DNA of 64,000 nucleotides from Rhodosporidiobolus odoratus (GCA_034387635.1 JAOANU010000006.1:248001-312000); one strand, 5' to 3'; positions 18,856 through 32,000 are shown, counted from the stretch's first letter. A program made the numbers and translations. Notes: generated from the sequence alone by a model not told the origin.

Positions 18856-21688
18856 TCAAGGCTCCCACACAAAGTCATCATGCCCCCACCCACCGTTTGC
18901 CTCAATATGCTGCTGAAGGTGCGCATGCGCGCGGTACAACCGACCGCAGCAAGCGTAGACGTCGTGCGGTGCCGCGGCGAGGTGTTGCTGTAGGGCGTGT
19001 GAGTTGGCGAATTCTGCGAATGCAAGAAAAAGGTAACTACTTAGGCGTGCAAGAGGGGGAGAGAAAGAGGACATGTCGAAGGACACGTACGACGCTGGCA
19101 GTACCCGCATTCGTTTTGCTCGAGGAAGATCTGAGTGAAGGCGTGGCGAGGCACTGCAACGAGGGTAGATCAGGTCAACTCATCAAACTACAATTTCCTG
19201 GAAAAGACAGTCCAAGAGGGAAGGGAAAGGAGAAGGTAGCGAAGAGCGCTTTTCTGATCAGTTAGGAGGAGACTCAGACGGACCATGTCCGTTCCGCACA
19301 AAGTCTAGGCTATTCATCCTCGCCCTGTAGTCATCAACCCGCTGCTGTTGCTGCTGATACTGAGGTACAGGACGTGGATTATACTGCTGATATTGCGGTG
19401 GCTGTGCTGGGTACTCCCACGGAAGTGGCGCACGGTGCGCTGGAGCTTGTGCGGGGGGAGCAGCTGGCGGCGGGGGAGCTTGCCGAGCTGGTCGGTTCTC
19501 GGCGGCGAGGAGCTGGTCTTCATCTGTCCATAAAGCGCATGGAGGGTTCTTGGCGCACCGACCGTAGCGGTTGTTGTGAGTCTTCAGCCTACGGAGGAGA
19601 TGTTCTGCATCAGGAGCGGGGGGAGAAATGTCCGTGCGAGCTTGGCGAAAGAGAGTAAGACGCACCACGGCCCGCCACAAGCATAGCACATCTCCTTTCC
19701 GCACAAGCAGGTCATGTGAGAACAACCTTGGACATGCTCGATGAGGCTGCGGCACCCGATGCAGCGCTTCCATTTCTTGGATTCGCCGAGAGCGAGAACG
19801 GCGATGTCTTCAGGTTCGGCACGCTGTTCGGGCGGAAGAGCCTGCAAAAGTGAACCGAGTTGATGGCGGAAAAATGTAGGCCGGGGCACGGGGTGTAATG
19901 CGATCAGTGCGAGGTTTCAGTAGTGCGAACCGGATCGCGCTGTGCAGGCATTGCGAGCGCCGACGCGCAAAAAACGGCCAAGGAGCGGAGCCTGCTGTTG
20001 ACTTACTTGGAATTGCTCGCAAGTATAGCCTGTAGCTGAGAGAGTCAGCCCTTGTACCGCTCTCCGCGGCATGCTACATGATCCCCAGCGTGAATAAAAG
20101 GAAGAACCAACTCACCGGTGTGTGCGATAGTCTCACAAGCCGTACAAATGTACTTTTTGCAGCTCGGACATCTCGCAGTGGGTTCATTCGGGTCTTCATG
20201 CCGTAAGACTCGAGCGCTGCAGCGAGGGTTTGGGCAGTAAAGTGGCGGTTGCGAATCGAGCAACTTGCGGAAGTGCTGCGAGCATGGAGCGAGCATAGGG
20301 CGGCCCGAAGAAGCGAGGTAGCGACGGGCGCAGTGCAGTAGAGAGGGTAGAGGAACGAAGCCTGTCAGTACCAAGAAGGCTAAAACAAGCGCAACAAAAA
20401 CAGCTGAGGAATGAGCCGTACCCAAGCTTCCATGTTAGTCATGCCGAGAATGCGGGACGCGTCTAGGTCGTTCAGCTCGTACTCGCACTGACAGGTGCAT
20501 TGGATTTCACGTCAGTGAGTGTTGAAGACAAGGAGAACGCGCCAGTCGCAGGAAAGGATGACAATCGAGAAGCTACTCACCTCGACGCATTTGATCGGAA
20601 ACACCTTCCTCCCCGTTCCAGCATCCTCAATCTTCTTGACAAGGTACTGCACCCCGCACGGCAAGCACAAAACATGCTTGTCCTCCTTCGGTCCGAGGTA
20701 GATCCCATAGCTGGTACCGTTGTGAGCGCCCGAAAGGGAAGCCGAGTAAGGGTCGGTGACGGGTCGGCATGACTCGAAGCAAATTGCACAGTCGACGAGG
20801 CGGGGGTCGACTGGCTTTGGTCCGGAATGAGCAGGCACAGAGAAGAAGACCATGTCAATGTCGGAAGAAGGGGGATCGACGGCACGAGCTTTGCCTTTGC
20901 CCTGCACCGGAGGGAAGGTAGTGTCGGCAACTTAAGAGCAAGTAAAAGATGTCAGAAGGGTAAACGGACCTTGGAGCTCCCCTGTGCTTCTTCCGAAGAC
21001 GACCTCTTCGTGGGACCCAGCCCCGGTTGAGCAGCCGAGGTAGAAGCGAACGGCATAGGGCGAATCGGCGGAGCGGTCTGACATAGCGATGTGAGCCTGC
21101 CCATGCGATCGGAAGAGGAGGGAACAGCTCACCATCAATTCCCGGACCTTTTGCTCCCCAAGCACCCCACCGGCATCCTTCCTATCCGCGCTATCAATAT
21201 CTCTCCCTTCATCATCTTCCTTCTGTAGCGCCTGAGCAAACAGCGCATCGGTCGCTTCCCTCCTCGTCTGTTCCTCGCATTCCTGCGCCAACCTCTGCGC
21301 CCTCATCCGATCCGCCATTTTCTCGTGATCTTGTCTCGCGAGTTGCGGGATGGCGGCGCGGGAGAGAGACGAATTGACAGCGTCTACGTCGGAGGGAGAG
21401 TAGGTGATCTGGTTCGTCTTGCTGTTGCTGACCACGAGTAGAGGAGGCTGCCATTGAGGAGGAGGGGAGGTTGGCAGCGGCGAGCAGAGGACTTGCGGGT
21501 CTGCTCTCGGCTAGAGATAGCTGCAGTTGGAGTTGTTCGGCTGCATACGCGTCTTTGCTGGCCTCCAGCTCTTCTTCAAGAAGCGTCGCGATGAGGGCGA
21601 GCGAGTCGGGGTCGAGGTCGCCTGGGGTCGAGTAAAGGGGCGCGGCGGGACGCAGTGCGCTTGTAGACGCCTTTTGTGAGCTCAGCAT
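18856..21688 (-). CDS. RBR (RING-IBR-RING) E3 ubiquitin ligase
   Basis: Starting at ATG 21688 (MLSSQKASTSALRPAAPLYS), exon 1 is followed by a 49-nt intron (21384-21432). RING1 is seen as LVDCAICFESC, then HVLCLPCGVQYLV and KVFPIKCVE, the IBR as LYCPNPRCSARVL with ARCPSCKKYICTAC, and the catalytic RING2/Rcat as KKWKRCIGCRSLIEHVQGCS followed by HMTCLCGKEMCYACGG, where the Cys in HMTC is the likely ubiquitin-accepting residue. A tail (Pro/Gln-rich, PPQYQQYNPRPVPQYQQQQQ) follows. Minus-strand exons to 18856 add ECGYCQR, HALQQHLAAAPHDVYACCGR and HLQQHIEANGG, a C2H2-like extension. A GT-AG intron across 19157-19285 would join it to the ligase; otherwise the ligase stops at 19258 and the extension is a separate gene. 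Confidence 0.7.
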
Positions 21689-21998
21689 CTTGCCCGTGAG
21701 GGTTGTACAGCAGCAAGACAGCGACGACGATAACCGCGGAAGAAAGGGAACCCGCGACAAGCCGCGACTTGAGAAAGTGAGACGGGCGCCTCCCAGGACT
21801 GTTCTTCCTGGCCAAGCTACTCTCCAGGGCAGCAACGGAAGCGTACGGCATATGGTAAGCGAGTTCCGAGCCTCTCGTGAGTATACGATACTAGACACCT
21901 CTTTTAACATTTCCTTTGTTGCTCACCACTCTTCCTCCTCCTCACTCCATACCTCAACAGGCTTAAGGCGGCTCGCAGCATCTGACGGAGCCCGAGGG
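21689..21998. other. Short intergenic stretch
   Basis: About 310 bp that hold the RBR promoter and the 3' end of the F-box gene. I see no gene. Confidence 0.5.
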
Positions 21999-23209
21999 TC
22001 AGCTCGTGTTCCCCGGATGGCGGAGCAGAGAGATCAAGGAAGAAAACGGCCTACCCGAAAGACAAGTGACGAGGATCCCCCTAGCCAGGTAAGCGGTCTT
22101 GACCGGCTTGAACGGGTCACCCAAGCGCGTGTGAACGGAGAACATGCCTCCCACTGTCTCGTGAGGGACGAAGTCGACCGTCCGAAGGTTGGGCGCCGCG
22201 AGACCGGAGAGGAATTGCCAAAGTTGACAAGGTAGCAGTTGCTCGGGAAGGACTAGGCGGAGGAGAGAAGGAGGTAAGGACGCCGCGAGACCGTCGTTGC
22301 TTGAGCTGCAGGTGGTGTCCAGCTCCTCTGATTTGAGGAAGCATGCACGGAGTTCGAGCGTGACGAGGTGAGGTGTATTGGCGATGAGGGCGGGTAAGAG
22401 GGCTACGTCGTCATGGAAGTGTATGTTGACGCTCAGATAGAGGTGTTCGAGTGACGACAGGCTCGAAAGGGAAGAAAGGATATCGGGTCGGAACGGGACG
22501 TCGAGGGATGTGAGGGTTGAGAAGGATGAGCGGGTGAGGGCTTCGAAGGCTAGGAAACGCTTGCCGCGACCCGCTGATGACGGGGCCATGCTTTCGATGC
22601 GTAGGGAACTGAGATGAAGGTTATCCAGTGCACCGCCGATCTCGCAAACTTCGTCGAGGGTGGCAAGCGAAAGGTGCTGCAGCGACTGCTGCTGGCGGAG
22701 GACCATCAGAATTGCCTTGCCCAGCTGGTCGAGGCTCAGGCGACTGAAGTGACGGAGATAGTGCTGGTAAGATATGACGTGGCAGCAATCGAAGCGTGTG
22801 TCGGAGTAGACTTGGAGTGCGTTAAGCAGGGGTGACAGCCTCGGCATGGCGGCCAGGGACGCCCGCGCCATGGTGCAAATCTTGCCCGTGTCGTCGTCCG
22901 AATAGCGGTAGGCGAGCTCACGGACGAAGAGGCGCAAGTGAGGGTAGTCTTGCAAGCCCCGGACGAGCTTCCACGACGTTTGCGAGTAGAAAAAGCAGGG
23001 GACGACACCAAGATGATCTTCGTCGGATTCATCGGGGAAGTGGTCTTCTACCCTGTAGTCGTCGAGGGTGATGATGACTTTGTAGTAAAGGCGCGGCCGG
23101 ACGTAGGCTTTGATCACAGGCAACATCGGGCCAAAGTCCTGGTTTGGTCGAATTGGGCCACTTCGTCTAGGCCTTGCTCGAACAGCTCGCGAGGGAGAGG
23201 CGACGGCAT
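21999..23209 (-). pseudogene. F-box/LRR-like gene with an apparent frameshift
   Basis: From ATG 23209 the minus strand reads MPSPLPRELFEQGLDEVAQF then DQTRTLARCCL and hits TGA at 23114-23116. The other frame continues at the same point with VIKAYVRPRLYYKVIITLDD and stays open for over 370 residues of Leu-rich sequence (SSLSSLSSLEHLYLSVNIHF; HLVTLELRACFL). The N-terminal part matches the F-box form of the neighbour at 61676 (PRELLEQIFSDRCLDQHTLA and TCCRLSSVWLDFF), so the two pieces were one protein; a single missing base around 23115-23118 breaks it. F-box/LRR proteins act as substrate adaptors in SCF ubiquitin ligases. A sequencing or assembly error is a plausible alternative, since the rest of the frame has no other defect. 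Confidence 0.65.
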
Positions 23210-23761
23210 GGCGAGACGGATAGACGAGCGGGTGGAACCGGCCGGGGTGAGGGTAAAGGGAAAGAACTGCGATACAAACACAATCAGCCCAGCTCACAAG
23301 CGGAAATCGAGGCGAGAAGTACAGCGCACTGACCGACTCAGTCACAGTGTCTACTTAGGTCTCCTCTGTACTGCATGAACCGCCGCCGGTTATATGTGAT
23401 GGTGGCCTCAGCGAGCGAATGTGGCGAGGCGGGCGGAGGCTTGATCTCAGTGGTCTGACTACTTGCTGTTCTGTCGTAGTGTCGCCAACAGACGCGGTTC
23501 GGCGGGTTGACGGGCGTGTCGTGGGTGCAGTGCAGTTGAAGCGCGGCGGAGAACATTGACAGGAAGGCGTCTCTTCGGCTCGCCGGATGAATGGACGACG
23601 GTGTAGTCTAGTGTCAACGTGGTACTGCGCACTCCTTGCTTGCCATCTGTCTTGCCGGAGGAGGGTTCGCTCGTCGACGTGGCAGACTTTCCTGGCGATT
23701 CTTCCTCTTCTTACTCGTCTTGCTCCCCTCGATCACGCTGAAAAGGAAAAGCCGTCTAGCC
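23210..23761. other. Divergent intergenic region
   Basis: About 550 bp between the F-box start and the DnaJC3-like start on opposite strands. Open frames here are short; no recognised gene. It probably contains both promoters. Confidence 0.5.
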
Positions 23762-25846
23762 ATGCGAGCACTCGCACTTCCACTCTTTGTCACTCTCGCA
23801 CTAGCTGCCCTCGCCCGCGCCGCCTCCTCTCTCCCCGATGACCCATCCTCGCTCCCTCTCACACAACTTCTCTCTCTCGCACAGCAATCACTAGCAAGTG
23901 GCAAGAGCCAAGAAGCCCTTGTATTGTACGATCACGTCCTCACCCGCGATCCGAGCGACTTTGCAACCCTCTACAAGCGTGCGACAGTCAGGCTGGCCAC
24001 TGGACAGATGGGCAAAGCGAAGGAAGGATTCATTGAGGTCTTGGCAGTCAGGGATTACGATCAGGCGCATTTACAGCTCGCCAAGATTCATGCCAAGCTG
24101 GCGGAGTACTCGGAGGCGAAGAAGGAGTTGGACGTTTTCCTCCGCTCAGCAAAGGCAAAGGGTGGAATGGACAAGGATCTCAAGGAGGCTGAAGTTCTGG
24201 TGCGTACCTCAACGTCATACAAGTATCACCGAGCCAACTTTGTACTTCGCAGCGTGTCCAAGTCCTGTCCGCTCAGTCGGACCTCGCAACCGCTGAAAAG
24301 GCCCGCAAGGCTTCACCACCCAACCTCGAACGCTGCCTCGCCTCGTCCTCCTCCGCACTGCATCTCTCCCCACAGTCACTGTCTCTCCGCCTCCTTCGAG
24401 CCGAGTGCGCCCTCCTCGCGCACGACTTCCCCTCCGCCATTGGCGATCTCTCCCGCGCCTCCGCCATCTCTCCTACCCTTCCAGCCCACCTTCTCGTCCG
24501 CATCTCTCTCCTCTCGTCTCTGTTCACCGACCATGGTCTCTCCGTCCCCGCCGACTCTCTCCTCTCACTGAAACGCTGTCTGTCAGCAGACCCCGACTCG
24601 AAGACGTGCGCGAAACCGCTCAAAGCGCTCAAGAACCTTGAGAAGGATCTCGCCCGGCTGCGGAATTGGCACGATGCTGGACGTTGGACGGAGGTCGCTG
24701 TCACCATTGCCGGGAGCAGCACCAAGGAAGGTCTTCTACCAGTGGTGAAATCCCTCTTGGAGACCTACCAGAACCCCATCGGCCGCAATGCTCAGCCGAA
24801 CGAATCGCCCTTACCAGCAGACGACGCTTCTCTGTCTTCCTCCTCCCCGCTCCTGACTTCCCTCACCTCCCTTCTCTGTCGCGCCTACGTCTCGACCTCG
24901 TCCCGCAAACTCACCGCCGCCTGTCAAGCCGCCCTCGACCTCGACCCGGAAGACATATGGGGACTGGTAGGGAAGAGCGAGACGTTGATGAAGAATGAGG
25001 AATGGGAGGAAGCGGTTAGGGTGTTGAGTGCGGCGTTTGAGGCGACTGGTCAGAGGGATAGGGGGATTTTGGAGAGGCTGCAGAAGGCGCAGAGGTTGAT
25101 GAAGCAAAGTAAGAGTAAGGTGCGTAAACCCCGTCTCGCCTGCGCCTGAGGCCGAAGGGAGCTTGTTGGCCGAGGATACTTCACTCATGCTCTTTTGTCG
25201 TCGTCCTCATAGGATTACTACAAGATCCTCGGTGTTGCACGAGACGCGGACGCCAAGACTATCAAGCGGGCCTAGTGAGCTTATCTTTCTTCACCTTCTG
25301 TGTTCCCCATGATTGCTCATTTGGCTTGTCCCCCTGCAGCCGGAAAGCAACGCTCAAGGCTCACCCAGATAAGGAGGGAGGCTCGGAAGAGAAGATGGCG
25401 GCGCTGAATGAGGCTTACGAGGTACTGAGCAAGCCAGGTGCGTGGTCTTCTGGTTCATTCGGCAACGCGTACTTGTACTGACCACCTCTGCCTTTGCCGT
25501 CTTGCCCCTGTCTTTCGCCCCACCCTCCTTTGTTTCTTCCACCTACCGTCCATCTCCGTCCGCTTATGCAGAACTTCGCGCCCGCTTCGACGCCGGCGAA
25601 GACCCCAACGATCCTCACGCCGGTCACGGAGGACCCGGCGGGCATCCCTTCGGCGGGGGCGGGGGCAATCCCATATTCTTCCAACAATCAGGGGGCGGAA
25701 GTCCATTCGGCGCAGGGGGAATGCCGTTTGATCAGTTCTTTAGCGGAGGTGGTGGTGGTGGAGGAGGAGGGCAAGGAGGAGGGGGGCAACAGTTTTTTAG
25801 GCAGGGAGGTGGGGGACAGCAGTTCCAGTTTAGGTGGGGTGGGTAG
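23762..25846 (+). CDS. DNAJC3: DnaJC3/p58IPK-like ER co-chaperone (TPR plus J domain)
   Basis: Exons 23762-24199, 24253-25119, 25213-25274, 25340-25437 and 25572-25846 join in frame to 579 residues. The first 20 residues (MRALALPLFVTLALAALARA) are a clear signal peptide. TPR-like repeats follow (LLSLAQQSLASGKSQEALVL; ATLYKRATVRLATGQMGKAK; HLQLAKIHAKLAEYSEAKKE) and continue to about residue 430. The J domain starts at about 436 (DYYKILGVARDADAKTIKRA) with the HPD motif near 465 (LKAHPDKEGG). The end is a Gly/Gln/Phe-rich segment. This order is that of ER-lumenal DnaJC3, which binds unfolded proteins and stimulates Kar2/BiP ATPase. No C-terminal retrieval signal is visible. The donors are mainly GTGCGT. 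Confidence 0.85.
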
Positions 25847-26238
25847 CCTGCTTTGGGCGTGCATTGTGTGTGTTGTCTCTCGCGTTCTGAACGAGGTGAT
25901 GAAGGTGAGGAGACTGCTGAGCACTTGTGAACGCTCGAAAGCGAGAAAGGCAGGCATTCCTCGCAGGTCGGCTTTGCACGCTCTGACGCTGATACAAAGT
26001 GCCAAGATGGCAGCAGGAAGCGCTGAGAATGCTTCTGTGAGGATCAAAGTCGCGACACGTTCCTGCGGCGGGAGGACTTGGGTTGAATCGACCGTTCCTC
26101 TTTCTCTCCTTTTTCCGTATCTCATCCCTCTCTCCGCTCGCCTTATCTGGTCTCGTGGCAGCTCCCTAGCTCTTCCTTGTCTTGTATACCACTCACTCGT
26201 TCAGCCCCTTGCCATTCCCATCTCCCTCAGCTCTCAGC
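25847..26238. other. Intergenic, no gene seen
   Basis: About 390 bp between the DnaJC3-like stop and the next gene on the same strand. It contains a pyrimidine-rich stretch just before the start at 26239, usual for promoters here, and no recognisable gene. Confidence 0.5.
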
Positions 26239-28714
26239 ATGGCCGGCGGCGACTCGACAGACTACGACGAACTCCCCACCGCTCCCGTCCACCGTGGGCG
26301 CCCCTTCAAGCAGTATGGAAAACGTACACGACCACCTCATCGCCCAGTGGCACCAGCAGCACCGCAAACGAGGGAGAATGGAGGCGGCAGGTCGGTTGCG
26401 AGGTCTGTGCGAGACGCGTCGAGTGAGAGTAGCCGTGGCGAGCAAGTACAGGTATCGGCGGTCAAGCAAACGGGAGCGACTGGAAGTCAAGTCAGGGGAA
26501 GGAAGAAGCTGCCAGTAGGTGAAACGGCTGAAGGCGCGAAGAATGACGACGGGGAGCAAGAGGTGCAAGGCGAAAAGAGGAAGAAGGGCTCGAGTCAGGT
26601 GCACTTCCCTTCTTTAATCGTTCTGAGCGGTATTTCTGACCGCCATCAAACAGACACTGCAAGCTGGCAAGCCCGCTCCAACCCTGAAACCCATTCACGC
26701 CCAACCTTCTCAACCGACAGTTCCTCCATCACCTATGCCGCCTGCAGTCCCACCCTCTGTTCTCTCAGCTGCCGACTCTGTCTCACCTCAGCCTGAAGTT
26801 GGCCTTTCCACTCTCACAACTGCAGCAAACCGCCGTACCCGCTCAGAGCGCTCGCCGGCGAATGCGTCCACCGCCAACAATACAGACCTCGACCATCGCA
26901 ATCGCACCAGCAAGAAAGCTCGCGCTTCACCTAGACTCCACTACCTTGAGGAGAACGATCGAGCTGTGCCGACGCCACCCCGCCCTCAAGGGAGCGAGAA
27001 GCCCCTGCCCGTCTCGACCAGGCTCGTCGCGCAAGTTCAGGAGGGCCAGATGACGCCTCGCTCGCGTGCTAGAGCCCTCGGAGACAAGTCTAACCGCGCA
27101 TCCCTGAGCGGCGCTGTCAGTCGAGGGACTGCGCTTCCTTCTCAGCCTCATCATACTTTTCCATTCCTCAACTCTCCCCGGTCTGGGCAAGGTAGCGGTG
27201 CGACGTCTCGTCGCAGTTCCGTCGCTCGGTCTTCGGACGGTCTTAACGTCTTTCGAGACGCACCAGTCGTCATCCAGCCCACCTCGGCGCCGCTTACCGA
27301 TCTTCCTGCTCGCCGTCGACCTCTCCTCCGCGCCTCGTCACAGCCCTCTTCGCTTCCTCCAGCACCTTCTGCGCCTCCCTTTCACCCACCCCGTTCAGCC
27401 AGTGGAGCGCTTCCGCTGCCTCGCTCACCCGGCTCGACTCTAGCCCAGCCTTTTCCTCCTCGCGTCGCAACCGCCTCTCCACGCATCCCTCGTGCCGCAC
27501 TGAGCCGACGAGGCAGCACCCGAGCTCATCTCGGAGTCCCGGGAGCTCCCACTCCAGGTCAGGCAAGCAGGGTCCCGCCGCCTTGGGCTCTTACCGCTCC
27601 ACCTACTTCGTCTCCCGCCTCGCCGCCGGGCAACTTTGGTTTCACCGAGGTTGAAGCAGGCGGGGTTGGCGGACCCGTCTTTCGCTTCACGACGACGCAG
27701 TTTGAGGATCTTCCTTCGCTCTCGCTCGAACTCGGGGTTGGCGAGGTGGATGAGGTCGGGTTGGATGCTATTCCGAGAGGGAAGCCGGAGGGGGATGAGA
27801 GCATGCTTGTTGGGATGGAGAGTTCGTTCATGCTGCAGGATGAGGAGGATGGAGGGGACATGATGGTGGAGGATACGACGGCGAGGTGGGTGGATGAGTC
27901 GAGGAGCTTGAGCAGGGAAGTTGGGTTGGAGGAGCGGGAGGAAGCGAGCGAAGAAAAAGCAGCTAGTCAGCAGGATCTGCAGGCCTCCCTCGCGGCCGAG
28001 GTAAACCAGGCACTATCTTGTCCTCAGCCTAATGGCTCCGTCGTCGAGGAACAATCTCTGATTCCGAACAGCGGGTTTCTCGACATTCTCCCCGCCATCG
28101 ACTGCTGCCTTCCTCCACCGTCCCAAGGAGCCTCTTACCCGCGCCGGCCAACACCGCGGCCTCTTAAACAATCAAGAGCTTCTCAGGCGCTGCAGCCAAG
28201 TCTGCTTTTGCCGCCCTCACCATCCCAATTTACCGCTTCTTTCATGCCACCTCGTCGCCCTCGCCCTCTCGTTTCTTCTGCCCTTCCCTCCGGCCCCCCA
28301 AGCTCAGAAGACGAACTCGCCTACTACCTCCGCGTAACCGGCACCTTCTCCTCAGAAGACGATCTCTCACCTCCCTCTTCCCCACTAAACAGTTCAGGAG
28401 AAGAAGATCGACTCGCAGAGCTCGAAATCGGGAGGGCGGTTAAACATTCTTCTGGGCAGAGGTCGAAACGGGTTGAGGCGCATGAAGAGGCGGAAAGGAC
28501 GAGAGAGGCTAGGACGGCGGTTAGAGGGTTGCAGATTGGAGAGGGGAAAGGGGGGAGGAGGAAAGGGTGGAAGAGGGAGATTTTGAGTCCGGTCAAGGGG
28601 TGGAAGCCGGTACTTCGGCCGGGAGTCAAGATTGAGCCGGAAAAGAAGGAGGAGGGGTACGAGGCGGATCAGGGTGAGGTGGAGAGCGAGGATGAGCTGG
28701 CGTTATGTGGTTGA
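26239..28714 (+). CDS. Large disordered protein of unknown function
   Basis: Exons 26239-26598 and 26654-28714 give 806 residues. The N-terminus (DYDELPTAPVHRGRPFKQYG then KRTRPP) has a basic cluster, and a second one is KRKKGSS and RTSKKARASPR, so a nuclear protein is likely. Most of the length is Pro/Ser-rich with no globular domain. The middle has a more ordered acidic part (VFRFTTTQFEDLPSLSLELG), and the end carries several SSEDE/SSEDD clusters and a basic segment (RKGWKREILSPVKGWKPVLR) before an acidic tail. Acidic and phosphorylatable clusters suggest a regulated nuclear or chromatin protein, which is inference. I do not recognise the family. Confidence 0.65.
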
Positions 28715-29054
28715 GAAGGTCAGGTCGGAGGGTGTGGGTCACTTATTTCCCGGGGTGTTGAGCTTATACTCCTTATCGCTTTGCTGTCACTCTAAACTGC
28801 CCCTGTTGTTGCAATCTAGCTTACTTGCATGCTCGGTAGTGGATCCCAAGGCGGCACTTTGGCATTTTGCCTCCCGCGCGCCCCTTGTCTCACTCCCACC
28901 ATACCCTCACACACGGAGTGGCGGCGGTGCAGCTTGCGGGGCTAGCCGTCGAGAGTACAGCAAGTATGGCTCGACGTCGAGGAAAGAAGAGCGACGAACA
29001 ACGGATTGCGAAACATAACGAAAGAACAACCTGCGCACAACAACAGTACTTCGT
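28715..29054. other. Convergent intergenic region
   Basis: 340 bp between two gene ends that face each other. It shows no coding signal and probably holds the two 3' ends. Confidence 0.5.
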
Positions 29055-32000
29055 CTACAAATGATCTACCAACTCAAGAGCTTGCTTCGCCGCCTCAAGA
29101 TGCCAACTGAGCCGACCGCTCGCGCCCCACCGGACTTGCCCCAACGTAGCGAGCTCCACGTAGCTCTGCTGCACGTCGGCGACCAGCTCGCCGAGTGTGC
29201 CGTTGTAACACGACGTCCGCGAGGCGTGAGAGAGGAGGAAGTGGATGCCGTAAGCTGAAATCGGTGAAATGCTGTCGAGAGTGGACGGCTGAAAAAGCTC
29301 AATGCTAGAGTGAGAGAAGGAAGAAATGCGAGGGACGTGGACAATGTAGGTAGAAATCGGTGCGAGGAGATGGAGTGAAGCAAGAGATACTGGTTCGGAA
29401 GGGGTGAAGGCGAAGGCGGAAGCTTGATCATCGAAAAGGGTGACTTTCCCACCGACCTGTTTGCTGACTGAGCCGAGAACGGAGGAGCTCTTGTTGTCTC
29501 CGGCGAGGGTAGCGGTGAAGGGCGAGTGAGGGGATGACGTGACAGCCGGCGTGAGGGAAAAAGAAGGGTCGAGGTCGGCGCAGGCGAAAGTGACGTGAAG
29601 AGGGCGTTTCGAGATGGCAAGGTGCTCCTTCAGGAGCGAGTCCCAAGCTGGCGGAGAGACAAGCCGATCAGCGGAAGCGCAAGGTACCAGGAGAGGCGAG
29701 TACGCACCCTTCGCCTCAATTGCCGTCGGCTCTCCAAGCTTGCAGATCACGACCCTCCACTCGACATCCGCCGCATCGACGAGCGCTTTGCTGAAGCTCC
29801 ATACTACTCGTACGAGATGTACATCGGCCACTACGCCCGGCGGGATCTTGACGCAGCGTGGCATGTTCTTCCAAACCTCACCCTTCTCATCGATCAACGA
29901 TACCGCCAGCCATTCTTGCGTCGCGTCACCGGAACCGACACGCTTGCTCCCGTAGCAGACGTGAAGTAGGCGATGTCGATGTTCAACTTCGAGACTCGAG
30001 GCTGGCCAATTCAGCGCAAACTGGACTTGCGGCGCTTTCGAGGGGGAAGGCGAAAGGGTTATGGCGGGTGCTTGGAAAAGTCGGACGGCAGGGCCGAGTG
30101 CGGCGACCGGAGCAGGTCGAGCGGTAGGGAACGTCTCGGGCGCGGGAATGCGAAGGCGACCGACGGGAATCTGGAGCTGGTCGTATAGGGAAAACGCAAG
30201 ATGGAGAAGGCCGTCTCCGTCGCCGTGGTTGGAAAAAGAAGGTCCGCTGCGGATGATATTGGAGAGGGGAACGGGGACCGGATGCATGCTGACGACGGGC
30301 GTGCGACTCTTGCCGATCTGATGTAGTATAGATGTAATGGGGGACGAGACAGACAACGGCGAGTCGGCGAAGCGGGAGATGACGTAGACGACGGTGTTTT
30401 GCGTAGTCTTGGCGTGTTCGACGAGCGTGGCGTCTGGTAGAGCGATCGGTCAGCCAGTGCAGAGTCCGGCGGATCAGGTAGCGTCTCGAACTTACAAAGC
30501 AATTTCAACTCGTCCCGTTCGTGGGTCGAGGTGAGAGCGCCTCGAGGGAATGGAACGAGCCCTTCACGAATGCCAGAGCTGCTTGAAGAAGTGGTGATCG
30601 TCCCGTGGCTGTGTTCACCGAGGCGAAGGTTCTGGGGAAGCGAAAGCAATACCGGTCAACACAGAAGAAACGAAACGAGACGACAGAATTAAACGTACCT
30701 GGTATACTCCGCTGAGCCTTTGGAGCCACTCTCTCACGGCTTGATGCATGCCTTGACCGTCGTCTTCGTACACCGCGAATGCGGTGACATCCTTCCGACC
30801 CGCAAGCGGTTCGAAGCCCATTGGACGCCAGAACGACACGGCAGCTGGCCTAGCTTGCACAATGCATTGCTGTGTGCGCAGGAGAATCGAAGGTGGCGCA
30901 ATCGGTGCAAGGGAGGGCAGGACGACATGGTCGGCGAAGAGAGGTGAGGGAGAGAGCGCCTCGCAGGCGCGCTGCAGAACAGTAGCAGCGAACAAGGTCG
31001 CAGAGCTCGAGACTGTATGGGGGGCTCTTGAGGTGAGTGTGTGGTGCTATGAACAGTGAGCGAAAAGTGTACGCACCAGGAGCCCCTGCGCCCTTTGTCG
31101 GCCTGCACAACGCCAAGGTGGCCTGCCTGAATTCCCAGTTGTACATCACCTGATCCGCGACGATGGCGAAGGCAATCTCTCTTGCGGCGTCCACGGCCTG
31201 AGGTGGCGATTTCTCCGCTTCTTCGTGCGAGAGCGGGAGAGAACGCGAAATGACGCCGTTGAGGTATGCGCCGAAGACGAGGAGAGGAGCGCCGAGAGCC
31301 CGCTGAGCACGACGGTCGAGCTCGTCGCTGTCGCCAGCCAACCGAAAGGATTCAACGCGCCCCTCTTCCCAATCGCCGTCGACGCGTCTCCTTCTTCGTC
31401 CCAAGCGCACTTGGCCCTCATCACTGTCGCTGCTCTCGGTAGCACTCGCCTCATCCGTCGAAGTGTGAGCCGTACTGGGTTCGCCGTCTTCCCCTCCAAA
31501 CGGCGCAAGGGGAAGGCCAAGCAACTTTGGGCGAACCCAGGTATGCGAGCGCAAAAGCGCCTCTTGTTTTGGCGCCTTCCTCCTGGTTCGACCATCTCGT
31601 ATCCGCTCCGCTGCGGGAATTCGAGGGTCGCAGACGACTTCGAACCAGCTGTTCCTCCTGTCTGATTCTTTTTTATCCTTCAGCTCCGACCGAGACTTGA
31701 CGACGGGTCGTTTCCCCACCGCAGCTGGGAGCAATTCCAGTAGGTCTCGCCGTGCTCTGCTGGACGAGCGTTCGCTATCTGAGTCAGGGCTGGGTAGACC
31801 AAACTTCCCTCGCTTTGCCGCGTCGTACTTTGCGTCTGCAGCCGTGTGCGATGAGGCGAATGGGACCGGGTCGAAAGGAGACGCTCGAGAGAATGACGTG
31901 GCGGGATCTGGGAGAATTGAAGGGTCGAGGGAGACGGTGATCGGAGGATGAGGCGCTTGAAGAGGAGGCGAAGGTGAAGAGTATGAGAAAGGGGCCACGG

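Noticed and set aside
21384..21560. Frameshift in the RBR ligase N-terminus
   Set aside because: The frame change is explained by a 49-nt GT-AG intron (21384-21432) that restores phase.
30850..31080. Extension of the long MED13 frame past residue 1500
   Set aside because: The frame past the GTGCGT at about 31078 is an intron read-through; the Med13 C-terminal motifs continue in another frame after a proper acceptor.
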